Source: Carettochelys insculpta
Lineage: Eukaryota > Chordata > Testudines > Carettochelyidae
NCBI RefSeq assembly: GCF_033958435.1
Contig: NC_134141.1
Span: 99,427,001-99,491,000 of the forward strand
Direction: 5' to 3'
Length of the DNA: 64,000 nt
Made by a program: the position numbers and the translations under genes. Under the pieces are notes generated by a model. The model was not told the origin of the DNA and made no database searches. It saw nothing but the letters and a program-made list of their open reading frames with translations. The stretch's first letter is position 1. Each line of letters begins with the position of its first letter. Of the stretch, positions 22,953 to 34,807 are shown piece by piece.

Positions 22953-22979
22953 CTGATGAAGTGGGTCTATCCCACGAAA
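22953..22979 (+). ncRNA. Hammerhead-ribozyme-like core in PLE terminal repeat
   Basis: CTGATGA (22953-22959), an extra A, a perfect 5-bp stem GTGGG/CCCAC with loop TCTAT, then GAAA (22976-22979). The stem pairs fully here, while other copies show G-U or compensated pairs. Stem III would be short and stem I is not evident, so activity is uncertain. Confidence 0.55.
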
Positions 22980-23208
22980 GCTCATCACTGAACAGATCAG
23001 TTTATTAGTCTTTAAAGTGCTACATTGCTACTCCTTTGTTTTGTTGGAATACAGACTAACATGGCGATCTCTCTGCTACTATTCAAAAAGCCTAATATGG
23101 CAGCTTTTTAGTCTCCCTTACATTGAGCATGTACTTTCACCAAATGATCTGCTGGCACAGGAAGATACTGTGAACAGGATGGCAAAAGTGGCCCCTCTGA
23201 TTTTTTTT

Positions 23209-23690
23209 CTAGGGCTGTCAAGCAATTGAAAGTTAGTCATTATCAATCATGCAATTAATTGTGCTGTTAATAAGAGAACACAATTTATTTAAGTATTTTG
23301 GAAATTTTCTATTCAAATATTTTTATTTTAATTACGATGCATGCTAATGGCTAGATCAAAGAATACTAATGAGGCGCTGAAATGCATATTCAGTGCCTCA
23401 TTAGCATGCCACCAGCTGTGGCACTTCAAAATTGCCGCGTTTTGCTCCTGCGTGGCTCATCTACCTGGGGGTCCTTTTCAAAAGGACCCCCACCAACATC
23501 AAAATCCCTTTATTCCTATCAGCTTGTAGGAATAAGGGGATTTCAGCACCTCATTAGTATTCTTCAGTCTGGCCATTAGCGTGACCATTTCGAAGTTTTT
23601 GGTAAGTGTAGACACAGCCTCTGCATTGTAATTAAAATAAAAATATTTGAACAGAAAATTTCCAAAATACTTAAATAAATCCTATAAGCT
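23209..23690. mobile_element. hAT-type MITE arms with nested palindromic MITE
   Basis: The arm TTTATTTAAGTATTTTGG..TTTTAATTACGATGCA (to 23341) recurs inverted as TGCATTGTAATTAAAAT..CCAAAATACTTAAAT from 23622. They agree over about 60 bp with few differences. The left side extends further (CTAGGGCTGTCAAGCAATTG), resembling a widespread amniote hAT family. The right arm is cut short near 23685. Confidence 0.6.
23342..23619. mobile_element. Palindromic Harbinger-type MITE, family P4, left end deleted
   Basis: The right end reads AAGTGTAGACACAGCC and the interior carries ACTAATGAGGCGCTGAAATG. TTATTCCTATCAGCTTGTAG forms the palindrome centre near 23515-23535. The left arm starts at GCTAATGGC and lacks about 40 terminal bases. 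It sits at the centre of a hAT MITE. Confidence 0.7.
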
Positions 23691-26157
23691 CATAGGACTA
23701 AGGTGATTTTGATACAGTGATCCACAGCCAACAAGAGCTGCACACAGCCATATCTGTGGACTGGCATGTGAACAAAGTGCCATCAGCCTGCCAGGGGCTA
23801 ACCACATCTAGCTTATTGCCTAACTCTGCACTAAAAGCTACTGTAATATAAATAAAACAAATTAATGAGAATGAGAAGTGGAAAGATCTTTGATTAGAGG
23901 CCAAATGAGAAGTTAAATCAATTCCTGAACCAAAACTGAAATATGCAATAAAAGCCTTTAAGCTGTTGCCCCCTTTTTGTGCACACAATGTATGAATTCT
24001 AGAGTCCTGAAAGTCAGAAATTGAGTGCAGCCAAGCAGGATGTACAACTGTAGGTGACTTGTGGTAGCTCTTGAAGATGCACAAACCTCCTGCGCTCCTT
24101 CCAAAAATGTAACAGGAAGGACCATCTCATATAAACTAAGGCAAAAGAAGTATTACTGTCCTGGCACAGACATACAGAACTACTTTACAACAGTGGCACC
24201 ACAGACATTTAGCCAAAGGCCAATTTCCGTATTATAGACACTGCAAAGGGCTACATTAGTGATACCATGCCTCAGAATCATATTTCCATAGTTTCTACTA
24301 CAATGGGTGCTGTGAACAGCAGTGGCGGATCAAGTCACAAATCAGACTTTGTGCTGACACTACATCTTAACATTAAACTTTCTGATTCCAGTAACCCTAC
24401 TATATTTTCCTTCTTTTAGTAATTGCTTCTTTTTGCTTCCTCCATTACCCTAATTTCTTTCTCATCTTATACAGCCCATCTTTCCCCATGACTCATATTT
24501 TTCCCACCTATGCCTGTTTACACCTTCTCCCTATTTATTCTCCCCCTAACAACCCCAGTGTCTCACTCTTCTAACAAGATTCATTCATACCCTTTTGTTT
24601 CATTCACCTTCATCCCATTCTTCTCTCCAATTCTGTTTCATGCTTCCTTCCTCATGTCTCACTATTCTTGAGGGTGAACTGGAAGGGGAATGATTTCCAT
24701 TTTCCCTAACCTGGCCCTGAAAGAGACAGGAGCTTGTCAGTGGAGTTTGCTCTTCTCCCTTTGAAGGAAAGGAGATTTTCAGCAGCTCTCTGCTTTCCTC
24801 ACAACCTGACCTTACACAGATCCAGAAAGGACTGATGGTTGCTCTTAGTGTATGTAATTTCAGATGCTTACGGTAGTGAAACCAAGAGGAAAAAAAAACA
24901 GTACTTTAATGGGAGTGCAATGGGTGGTCAGTGAGGTGTTCAGCAGCTTGCAAGGTGGGTTCCTTTCATACTCTGCTGCTCACAAACTGTTTCTAAAATC
25001 TGACATTAATTTATCATTTACAGCAGTCATTTAAGTACTGACACATCCTCGTAATAAACCTTAGTGGAGAGTTTGCTTCCAGAATGGTGTCTGACAGTTG
25101 TTTGTCAAACCTGTTCTTCAAAGCCTGTAGTGATGGGAATTATGCAGGTTTCCTTATCACAAATGGAATCATTCAGAGTCTGGTTGCTGTACCTGCAGTT
25201 GGTAGGGACACCACAGAAATAGAGCTCCAGAGAAACCATGCTTCTAATTGGGAAGAAGTATGGGAATTAGTGTAGAGATATAGTGCTCTCTGTGCAGGCA
25301 ACTCGAGCCTTCAGCAGATCTTGGAAGACCCATGGGTGTTGGAGTCAAATACTTTCCCTGTTCAGAAGAAGGTAGTAGGAAAAGAGAACCCTTTCTTTAT
25401 CTCCCCTCCCCATGACTATTCAGAATAGCACAATGATTTGCAAACTCTTAAATCATTCAGTAGACATTACCCACATGTTGCAATCTTGATGTATGGAAGA
25501 GATCAAAGAAAAGCTAATCATTCTGACCATTGGTTTTATGGATAATCCAGCTACATGTTCCATATACTATATGACCCTTCTGATCTGAACAACATTTAAT
25601 TAAGGAAGACAACTTGAGCACAGAGCAGATTAGTGGTGGCACTGAAAAGGCTGCTTCCAGAGCAGACAAGAATGGATGGATAGTCTTAACTTAGGCTTCA
25701 GCTCTGGATCCCTCACTTCCAGAACAGTCCTTGAAGCATAGGCAGCATGGCATAATAGACCTTCAATCTTCTCTACCTTACACTGGGAACAAGTCCAGTT
25801 TCCAGCTAGCCACAAGTTATGGACAATGCAAAGGTGGCTTAAATTTCCTATTCCCTTCTTCTCGGTTCTGCAAAACATAGATTGACCAAAGATGGTGATT
25901 TATGCCAGAATTTTCAAATCACGATGGCTAAAATTAGACCTCCAAAATCCATATTTTTGGCATCTAAATAAACATGCCCAATTTTAAGAAGTGCTATGCT
26001 TCCATAGCTCCCTTTGAATCAGTGAGACCAAAGAATACTTAGCTTTGAAGATCTTGGTGTCAAAATCTTCCCTAGTAAGTCCCTGTGGCTTTCTCCTCCT
26101 TACCTTACATCTCACAGAGCTCGTTGTCATCTGTCTACCCATCATAGAGAACTATAT
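23691..26157. other. Gene-free intergenic DNA
   Basis: No gene, tRNA or recognised repeat was found. A pyrimidine-rich tract (mostly C and T on the plus strand) spans about 24410-24660. The frames at 23698-24084 and 25084-25275 have no recognisable domains. Confidence 0.5.
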
Positions 26158-26593
26158 GGCTATGTCTACACTAGCCCCAAACTTCAAAATGGCCATGCAA
26201 ATGGCCATTTCGAACTTTACTAATGAAGTGCTGAAATACATATTCAGTGCTTCATTAGCATGCGGGCGACCACGGCACTTTGAAATTGACACGCCTCACC
26301 GCTGTGCGGCTCGTCCCGATGGGGCTCCTTTTCGAAAGGACCCCGCCTACTTCGAAGTCCCCTTATTCCCATGAGCTGATGGGAATAAGGGGACTTTGAA
26401 GTAGGCGGGGTCCTTTCGAAAAGGAGCCCCGTCGGGATGAGCCATGTGGCGGCGAGCCGCATCAATTTCGAAGTGCCGCGGCCGCCCGCATGCTAATGAA
26501 GCGCTGAATGTGTATTTCAGCGCTTCATTAGTAAACTTCGAAATGGCCATTTGCGTGGCCATTTCGAAGTTTGGGGCTAGTGTAGACACAGCC
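26158..26593. mobile_element. Palindromic Harbinger-type MITE, family P4 (436 bp)
   Basis: From GGCTATGTCTACACTAGCCC to its inverse GGGCTAGTGTAGACACAGCC the element is almost a perfect palindrome. The centre is CCCATGAGCTGATGGG near 26376. Each arm contains smaller palindromes (AAATGGCCA..TGGCCATTT and TGAAGTGCTGAA..TTCAGTGCTTCA). The flanks (TAT and AAA) do not match, so the 3-bp duplication is lost or was altered. Confidence 0.85.
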
Positions 26594-26881
26594 AAAGGCA
26601 GAAATGTAGAGTAGATTTATTGGGTTGATTTGGGGAACAGATTCAAGATCACTAGATTAGCACTTTTCTTTCCCCAGCTGCACTTTGCTCCATGTGGTTA
26701 CCATCTACTCCCACCTTTGTCATGGCTAGATGCAATTCTGATCCCCACTCTGGTCTCATTGCACCCCATCAGGTGTTCAGCTCCATTCTTTTACCTTTCT
26801 TGGGACAGAATCTCGTGATCCTAAAACAAAATAAAGGCTCCGTGCAGGTCTCTCTTATCCACAGCTCACCATTCCCTAGAT

Positions 26882-27195
26882 TGGGGTGTGCAAAGTGAGC
26901 GTGGCTCCTCTCGGAGGTCCGTGAAATTTTGTCAGGGGGGCACAGCATGATCAGCTGCTGAGTCCCATACTCATCCATCTAATTGAAAATGTTGAAATAT
27001 GTTACTGCTTTTACGTACGTGTATTCACATTTATGGACAAATTAATAAAGTTTTTATATTTAACCTACTTATTTTCTTACATGTGCCAAAAGGGTTTTTT
27101 TCATATAAAAATGACCAACATTTCCAATGGTTTGGATTACATTAGACAGGCTGGGTGTGGGTGGGGGCACAATGTAAAAAGTTTGCTCACCCCTG
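26882..27195. mobile_element. hAT-type MITE (314 bp)
   Basis: TGGGGTGTGCAAAGTGAG on the left pairs with AAGTTTGCTCACCCCTG on the right. The 8-bp flanks ccctagat (26874-26881) and ccctaaat (27196-27203) match at 7 of 8 positions. No coding sequence. Confidence 0.7.
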
Positions 27196-27203
27196 CCCTA
27201 AAT

Positions 27204-28412
27204 GCATATGAGTGCCTAACTTTTTCATCTCCTCATATAGGTGCATGTATTTGTCTGTTCTCTGCAAGCAGCTCCCTACCACTGGATCTTTCCCATTCTT
27301 GGCCAAACAGCTGCATAACTGAGCTGAAACCAGGGATGTAGGTTTTTTGCAGCAAGTCTTAAGTATTGTCTCTTAACCCTTGAAGGATCTACCAGGAAGC
27401 GATTTATCTAGCATTACTATTTCGCTGTCATGTTTATGTACCAACCACCTGATATTAAATTAGATCAATGTATGTATATACTCATCTCAATGATCCAATA
27501 AAGCCACACAGTGATTATCCTAGTAACCACGTTATATACAGTATTAAATTACAGGACATTCCGTTACCCTTCAGAGTGACTTTCCCCATGGTGGCTAGTT
27601 AGCCATCTGCATTAGATCCAATGCTGAGTTTATAAGCTTTCTGGAGTCCATAACATGCAGCACATGGAAAACATCGTTAAATATTTAATAATTCTACTGC
27701 CTCTGAACTAGTCAAGGACACATCTTTGCCAAAATCAAGGAGAAACAAATTTGTATTTCTTAAGCTGAGCCAATTTGGAGTGAAGATGAACCAAAAGAAG
27801 GAAAATGTTTGAAGAAATGAGTTCATTTCACTTTTAATGCCTTCCTGTGATACGCTCCCACCAACACCTGTGGTATTTGAGGTGGATTGCTTTAGTTTTC
27901 ATTAAGCTACAGAATAGTTTTAAAATCACATTAAAAATAAGGTCAACTTCATCTTTCACACTGGAGAGCGTAATACGCCTTCATGAAACAGAGACAGCAA
28001 TGATTGTGAAGACTGTTCTTGTGAAAGGGGAGAAACTGATAAAGAAAGAAAACAATAACCTTTAAAGGTTAAAAAGCAAATGCAAATGAAAATAAGAAAT
28101 AATTAAAAGAAAATGCCTGAAGCTATAAATTTACAGCCAGTAGTACAGAAGTTAACGCAAAAATTTCTCAATTTTGAGAGCTCACATGGTGCTTGTTGGT
28201 TTGTTCTGCTTTGGAAAAAAAAAAGTGCTATTTTCCACCAGACAGGTTTTTACAATCTCTCACAGCTATAATACTGCTAAAATTAAGTAAAAATTATTTA
28301 TGGTCTCAGTCTTCAAGCCAATCAGAACTTAATCAAACACTATGCTTTCTTCAGCCAAAGCTTTTAGCAAACCTCATCATTCAAGTGTTCTGTGGGATGC
28401 TTTTCATGACAT
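27204..28412. other. Gene-free intergenic DNA
   Basis: AT-rich sequence with no gene or repeat that I recognise; the frames at 27847-28065 and 28193-28417 lack known motifs. Confidence 0.5.
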
Positions 28413-28415
28413 ATT

Positions 28416-29103
28416 AGCCACGTCTACACATGCACGCTACTTCAAAGTAGCGGCGCCAACTTCGAAATAGCGCCCGTCACAGCTACACGTGTTGGGCGCT
28501 ATTTCGAAGTTAACTTCGATGTTAGGCGGCGAGATGTCGAAGTCTCTAACCCCATGAGGGGATGGGAATAGCACCCTACTTCGACGTTGAACGTCGAAGT
28601 AGGGAACGTGTAGACGATCCACGTCCCGCAACATCGAAATAGCGGGGTCCTCCATGGCGGCCATCAGCTGAGGGGTTGAGAGACGCTCTCTCTCCAGCCC
28701 CTGCGGGGCTCTATGGTCACCATGCGCTTCTGGCTGCTGCTGCTGCAGCTGGGGATCCATGCTGCATGCACAGGGTCTGCAACTAGTTGTTGGCTCTGTG
28801 GATCTTGTGCTGTTTAGTGCAACTGTGTCTGGAAGGGGCCCTTTTAGGGAGCGGCTTGCTGTTGAGTCTGCCCTGTGACCCTGTCTGCAGCTGTTCCTGG
28901 CACCCTTATTTCAATGTGTGCTACTTTGGTGTGTAGACGTTCCCTCTCAGCGCCTATTTCGATGTGCTGCCCAACGTCGACGTTGAATGTCGACGTTGCC
29001 AGCCCTGGAGGATGTGTAGACGCTATTCATTGAAATAGCTTATTTCGATGTCACTACATCGAAATAAGCTATTTCGATGTAGCGTGCACATGTAGACGTA
29101 GCC
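28416..29103 (-). mobile_element. Non-autonomous Harbinger deletion derivative (688 bp)
   Basis: Its left 350 bp match the Myb-side end of the full elements at 37320 and 43608 (ACTTCGACGTTGAACGTCGA, ATGGCGGCCATCAGCTGAGG). Its right 400 bp match their transposase-side end, down to the start codon and glutamine-rich N-terminus of the transposase (MDPQLQQQQPEA, minus strand from 28760). Everything between is deleted. ATT flanks both ends (28413-28415, 29104-29106). It is the expected intermediate between an autonomous element and a MITE. Confidence 0.85.
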
Positions 29104-29748
29104 ATTGTGCGTCAAATAGCGCCATAGCCCTAGAAATGGTCAAGTCTATTTTAAAAATGTATTTGTTTGGCCTTGCTTTAGACTATCTTATTGATGATTG
29201 CAAAATGCTTCAAGATTCTTATCTCAGTGCTGCTATAGTTAGAAGAAAGATAGATTAGTTGAGAACATGATGTATGACAGAGTTGAGAAACTGCTGCAAA
29301 AAACTAAGAATCACTGATTTTTAAAGAGATTCACTTCGGCCTGATTGTACCCCTTCCACATTCACCTTGAATGTGAGAAACAAACCCTCAGAGTTAACTT
29401 CAAAGGTGCTCACACACATATTTCCAATAACTGAATTTTCAGCTTGTGTGCATGAAGTTTTGAACCATAAATTGTTGGACTCTTTTTAATCAGAGGTTAG
29501 AAACAACCATGTGACTTCCAACTAACTACAATTAAACAACACAGCTTGAATAATAAATATTCAATGAAATTCCCAAAATGTAAGTGAATAATTTTGAAAT
29601 AGGAATAAATTCAGGAATGTCAATGAGCAGAAAATGGTCATAACCAAATATTTTTTGATTAATCTTCTCAGCTCTAAAATGTTGTGTCCCAAATTCAGAC
29701 AGGCTTATTTTGTGATATAGCCTATTTCCAGTACAGCACTATCTCTAT

Positions 29749-30310
29749 ATCTGAGGAAGTGGGTCTGCCCCACAACATCGCATCACCTAATAAATTATTT
29801 TGTTAGTCTTTAAAGCGCTACATGGCCGTGTCTACACGTGCCCCAAACTTCGAAATGGCCACGCAAATGTCCATTTCAAAGTTTACTAATGAAGCGCTGA
29901 AATGCATATTCAGCACTTCATTAGCATGTGGGCGGCCGTGGCACTTCGAAATTGACGCGCCTCGCTGCCGCGCGTCTCATCCAGACGGGGCTCCTTTTCG
30001 AAAGGACCCCGCCTACTTCGAAGTCTCCTTATTCCCATCAGCTCATGGGAATAAGGGGACTTCGAAGTAGGCGGGGTCCTTTTGAAAAGGAGCCCCATCT
30101 GGACGAGCCGCGCGGCGGCAAGACGCGTCAATTTCACAGTGCCGTGGCCGCCCACATGCTAATGAAGCGCTGAATATTCATTTCAGCGCTTCATTAGTAA
30201 ACTTCGAAATGGCCATTTGCGTGGCCATTTCGAAGTTTGGGGCACATGTAGACGTAGCCCATGACTGCTGTTTTGTGTTGTTAAGATAAGACTAACACAG
30301 CTACCTCTCT
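29749..30310 (+). mobile_element. PLE terminal repeat, subfamily B, split by a MITE
   Basis: CTGAGGAAGTGGGTCTGCCC.. to ..TCTTTAAAGCGCTACAT (29749-29823) continues after the nested MITE as GACTGCTGTTTTGTG and AGACTAACACAGCTACCTCT (30263-30310). The hammerhead-like core is damaged (CTGAGGA, CACAACA). Confidence 0.75.
29824..30259. mobile_element. Palindromic Harbinger-type MITE, family P4 (436 bp)
   Basis: A near-perfect palindrome with ends GGCCGTGTCTACACGTGCCC and GGGGCACATGTAGACGTAGCC and a centre at TCCCATCAGCTCATGGGA near 30041. CAT flanks both sides (29821-29823, 30260-30262). The uninterrupted PLE repeat elsewhere reads GCTACATGACTGC, which proves that CAT was duplicated on insertion. 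Confidence 0.9.
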
Positions 30311-33300
30311 GTTATTATTTTGGGGTAGGTATTTAGCTGGGATAAGACCAGCCTTCTTGTTTAGAAAGGTAAATTTGACTCTTTGCCTTTCCCCGCTGAA
30401 AAAGGGTGGCAAAAATTTATTCCTGCCATTTGTTTTGGGCACAGATATTAGTCTGTATGTGGTAAACTGTTTGATTCATGGGCATAAATTGTTGCTCTAG
30501 AAGACAAGCCACAAAGTGTATAAATAAAATCAAATTCTGCTCTATATAGTGTCAGCCAGACTAACTCTAATCAATTGTAGGCAAACCTGGAATGGGAGGT
30601 TATATCTCAAGATCATTATTTACAGATTCCATGTTTAATAATTGAGATCTAAAGCTGTTTTAGGTTTGATGTGTCTTTATCACCAAAATGATGCAAACTG
30701 CATGGTCTCGTCTGAACCTTTGTATCTATGAATGGTTGAAATAGAACTTCTACTCAAAGGACGTATTTGATAGTTTTTCAACAAGCTCTTCCTCATATAT
30801 CTGCTTTTCTCCTAAATCAATTATTAATCTGTTAGTTATTGTACTTAAACTATTTCGGTTTTACAGAGATGCTGTTTATTATAGTTTAGGTTATGGTGTG
30901 TGCAGAGCAGAGATAAAACGTTACATAAGAAGATTTATCTCAGTCGTTATGCATTGGTGATATTTGCTATGCACCAAGAGGCTGTTGAGTATTACAAACC
31001 ATATTTTATTTTTATTAAATTAATTTTCCATCTTCCTACATAATTATCTAAATTCTCTAAACCACACAGATATAGCTCTTGGCATGGCACTGTTATATTG
31101 ACAAGGGAAAGTTTAAAGAGAAATGTAGGTGGACAGACTTCTGATATACTTGGGAGCTGATTTATGCATTTAGGTAAACTCAGTTACTATATAAGAGCTG
31201 GATAAATAGTGGGAAAATTGTTCATGAACACACTTATAAATCTTTTCAGTTTGGCTACATTTCCACCCTTTTATTTGCTTATTCACTTAAAAAAAAAAGA
31301 AAATGGCTATTTTCTGATTTCTTGATCCAACAAGCCATATTTAACTGCATCCTGTGATCAATGATCTACTTTTTTAGTTTATCCACAACATCCCTCAAAA
31401 AACACATGACCAGGATTCATCACCAAATTTGCTTTCTTTGAAATATTAAGCTTCCTTGGCTTGGGCTGGGTACGGGCATGGAGTGCGACATGAACACGTA
31501 TCTATCCCTCCCATTAATGATCACATAAGTGTGTATCAGATCATAGAACAGACCCCAATAGTTCATTGAGTCCAGTTCCCTGCACTCAAAGCAGGACCTA
31601 TCACATCCCTGATTTTTTTTTTTTAAATCTAGCCTTCCTTAGGCCTTTGTAAGGCCCCCTCAAGGGCTGAGCTCACAGCCCCAGGTTTACAAAGCCAATG
31701 CTCTGAGCACTGAGCTATTTGAGTGTTTTTTGTAACCAACCCCCAAGTAACAGCACCTGTAAGCTTGGCAGTTCATAGTTCCAGCGCCTCTGGACTTGAT
31801 GCCTCCATTATGAATGTAAAAAAAAAAAGTGCTCGAGCACAAGGCACCTAATTGCTTGAGCAAATTAAGCATTGCTACATAGTTTTCTTTTCTTTTTCTT
31901 ACAGCTCCTTGTTTTGAGTGTAGAAAAGAAAGATGTAAATCAGTCCTTTGCTTTTGAAGCTGAAATGACTACATGTAGCCTAAGCAATGCCTGACAAAAA
32001 GCATTCTGTGTAAGCTACCAACTTCTTGTTAGTATGTGACTATCCATACTTTATGCTGCACTTATTTTCTGATTATGCCCTATGTAAATTGCTTAACCAC
32101 TTAACCACTGTTCTGAGCGGCTCAGAAATTAGCTATAAAGTTTAATTCAATTGTGCTGTATGTCTTTAGCAAACATCAAGAATTGTTTTTTTTCCTGGAC
32201 ATGGAGTGCAGGTTCAGATTCTTCAATATGTAACACTATTATTAGTTTTAGAATGTGTTTTAAAATGTGTGCCCTGGGAAATACTACACATTCCTAAATA
32301 GCAAAAGAAAATGATGTGTTGGTAATTGGGTAGATTGCAATAGCAGTCATCATACACGAAACACTTTCCAAATTCATAGGAAGCAGTTGTAGACTTAATT
32401 AAAGTGTGTATAATCTAAGGCAACAGATGAAGGGTTGGAGAAAGGGATGCAATATATAAGCAAGGTGTAATAGATTTTATTTGTTGAGCCCCTTCCTCTC
32501 AATTTAAACTTACAAAAATTCCCCCTCCATAATTAAACCACAACTTCCATGCGAATTCCTTACTCAGTTCTAATATTCCTATTCCCTTCTCTTGCTATAC
32601 AATTATTGACTATAAATAATGGGATTAACATACCAATTTTATACTCTGACACAGTGTTCCCAGTAAGTGGTGCAGTTATGCAGCCACTCCGGAGAGATTT
32701 AAATGCTGCCCAGCTGAGCACCCACAAGCAGATTTTTTGTTTCTTCTGGTGGTGCATATTTGCACATGCCTCAATGCACATAAAACTGCACATGGATGGA
32801 AAAATCCATACATGGATGCAGAAGATTAGAGGGAACAGAAATCACATATGTTTAGTAAATTATCTACACACCAAATCATCTCCAATGAAATAGAATGAAC
32901 CTGAAACAGCCTGGAGACCATAAAGAATCCCAAACTGTCTGAGGACCAAGGCAGCTCCTTAAACTCCTGACCATAACAAAGTTTATTGCAATGGTGAATT
33001 AATCTAGCCCCAGTTATAAAGATGTTTTTATTGAAATTAACAGAAGAGTGTTGACAATAATCAAAGAGACTGGATATTTACTTCTGGGCATAACTCAAAT
33101 CATAAATATCCTCTGTCTTGTTTTTTTTGAAATATTGAGATTAGAAACAATATTTGAGCTGCAGAGAAAGCTTAAAATATGAAGCCAAGTATTTTAGTGG
33201 TAGTCCAGATTTTCATTGCTCTTGTTTGAAATTATGCTATTGGTAGATCATTGACTCATCTGCTCCAAGTGTCTGAGAAGCCCTTCTTTCATGAAAAGTC

Positions 33301-34176
33301 TGAAAGACATGGCCAATCTTCCACATGGAGAGAGAGCTAATTGGTAACAAGGGCAATTTAACTTTGTCACATCAGAGCAAACATTCGTTATAGTCACAGT
33401 AGCTGAAATGACACCTGTTAGCTTACAGTATCACTGCTTCCATTCCTTCCTGTGCCAGCTACCAAGAAGCATCAGGGAAATGCTTTTGAAATGAATGCTA
33501 TAACTGGCAGAAATCATTGCCAAGTCCCAAAGAGATAAATGAATGACAAATTATATACACGAGTATACAGGTAAACTGCCAGCTATAGTACCAACCATAG
33601 CAGTTTTTGATGATGGTTAAAAATGGTGGATGAGCAAATTTTTACATCTAGAATTATTTTTGCTCCCAAGAACTGCTAAAAAACTACATTTATTAGTGGC
33701 ACTATTTTACTTCAGACAATAATGCATTGGTGTTAAATTTCACCTACCACTTTACTTTAGGGAACAGCATTTTTTTTACCATTCTTCTTTGGCTAGAAAT
33801 GAAATACGAAAAATCTAAGATGACATCAAATCTATATTTTTAATGGGTGGAAATAAAGAAGGACTATAATTTATGATACTTTTGTGGAGCTGCGGAGTAC
33901 TTAATAATTGAAGCCTTTGATTTTCTTAGGGCAATGAACTGTATTTTTATAGACAGTGAAAGCTGCTTACAGGGGAAAAAAAAGCCCTTAGAGGTACAAC
34001 ATATAACCCTTGGATAAAAATTAAAGGGAACTTCAAGGGATAACATCAGGATCCAAAGTTAGTTTTGGGATGTATTTTATTTTAATAAAAGCATTGCAAA
34101 ATTTAATGTTGAAAAACATTTTCAAATAGTTGTTAAGTCCTAGCTCATTGCCTTATATACCCCACCAATGTAATGG
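30311..34176. other. Gene-free intergenic DNA with one SINE
   Basis: The stretches 30311-31535 and 31728-34173 are AT-rich with no gene, tRNA or clear transposon. The frame at 32549-32893 and its antisense partner lack recognisable domains. 29107-29748 is likewise empty. Confidence 0.5.
31536..31727 (-). repeat. Cry-type turtle SINE, diverged
   Basis: On the minus strand a tRNA-like head (AATAGCTCAGTGCTCAGAGC, GGGGCTGTGAGCTCAGCCC) is followed by a linker and the CR1-like tail (CAGGGAACTGGACTCAATG). It is more diverged than the copies at 11207 and 57399. Confidence 0.65.
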
Positions 34177-34431
34177 GGGTGTGTCTACACTAGGAACTAA
34201 CTTCAAAGTTAACTTACGCACTACTTTGAAGTAGCCACCAGAGAGTCTACACACATTTTCCCTTACTTCAGACCTAACTTCGAAGTGGGTAGCCCGGGAA
34301 TGGAGTAGTGCCCTTTGAAGTTTAACTTTGAAGTAGGGTGTGTGTAGATGCTCAACTTCAACGTTGCTCACTTTGAAGTTGTACTTCGAAGAAAGCAACT
34401 TTGATGTTATTTTTGTAGTGTAGACATGCCC
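34177..34431. mobile_element. Harbinger-type MITE, family P5 (255 bp)
   Basis: The ends GGGTGTGTCTACACTAG and GTAGTGTAGACATGCCC are inverted repeats; TGG lies on both sides (34174-34176, 34432-34434). The body carries repeated AACTTCGAAGT/ACTTTGAAGT motifs. Confidence 0.75.
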
Positions 34432-34807
34432 TGGATCTTTCAATACAGTGAAGTAAAAAGAAGTTTGATATTAAAGTTAACCATGTTAAAGAGGTAGGCC
34501 CATATTCTCCCTTACAGTTAGGGCACAATGTTGCATCACCAGTCCAAGTTTATTGTAAACCTGGTGCATCTGACCACAGCTGGGCTGGTGTAGGGTGTAA
34601 GGTTGTGCGATAAGCTGCCAGGTCAGGGCTTCTAGATAACATCAAATCCCAAGCATTCAATAATAATGAGTCAGGCTTCCAAAATAAAGAGTTAATGTCA
34701 AACACCACAGTTTGATTCCTTTTGTTTGCCATCTTTGGTTTCTATGCCACTATGGTATACCCAGGTCATGTTTCCAAGCTTTTGTTAATGAAAGCTGTAG
34801 ATTCTTA

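Larger units (their letters stand above)
21306..23085 (-). mobile_element. Penelope-like element, subfamily A, with inverted terminal repeats
   Basis: The unit is flanked by the 13-bp duplication aaaagcctaatat (21293-21305 and 23086-23098). From the left it contains an antisense terminal repeat and 3' UTR (21306-21500), a minus-strand GIY-YIG endonuclease remnant (21392-21772), a minus-strand reverse transcriptase remnant (22257-22560, resuming at about 22778), and then a sense copy of the 3' UTR and terminal repeat (about 22835-23085). A second PLE tail (22571-22767) is inserted in the RT. Since one target duplication encloses everything, the inverted arrangement came from a single insertion. 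PLEs are retroelements whose RT is fused to a GIY-YIG endonuclease; inverted pseudo-LTRs are a known property of the group. Confidence 0.85.

Noticed and set aside
28193..28417. 74-codon frame beside the 688-bp derivative
   Set aside because: AT-rich chance frame without motifs or conserved residues.
26158..30259. CRISPR-like or satellite array of repeated palindromes
   Set aside because: The repeats are dispersed transposons with their own target duplications, not tandem units with spacers, and the genome is eukaryotic.
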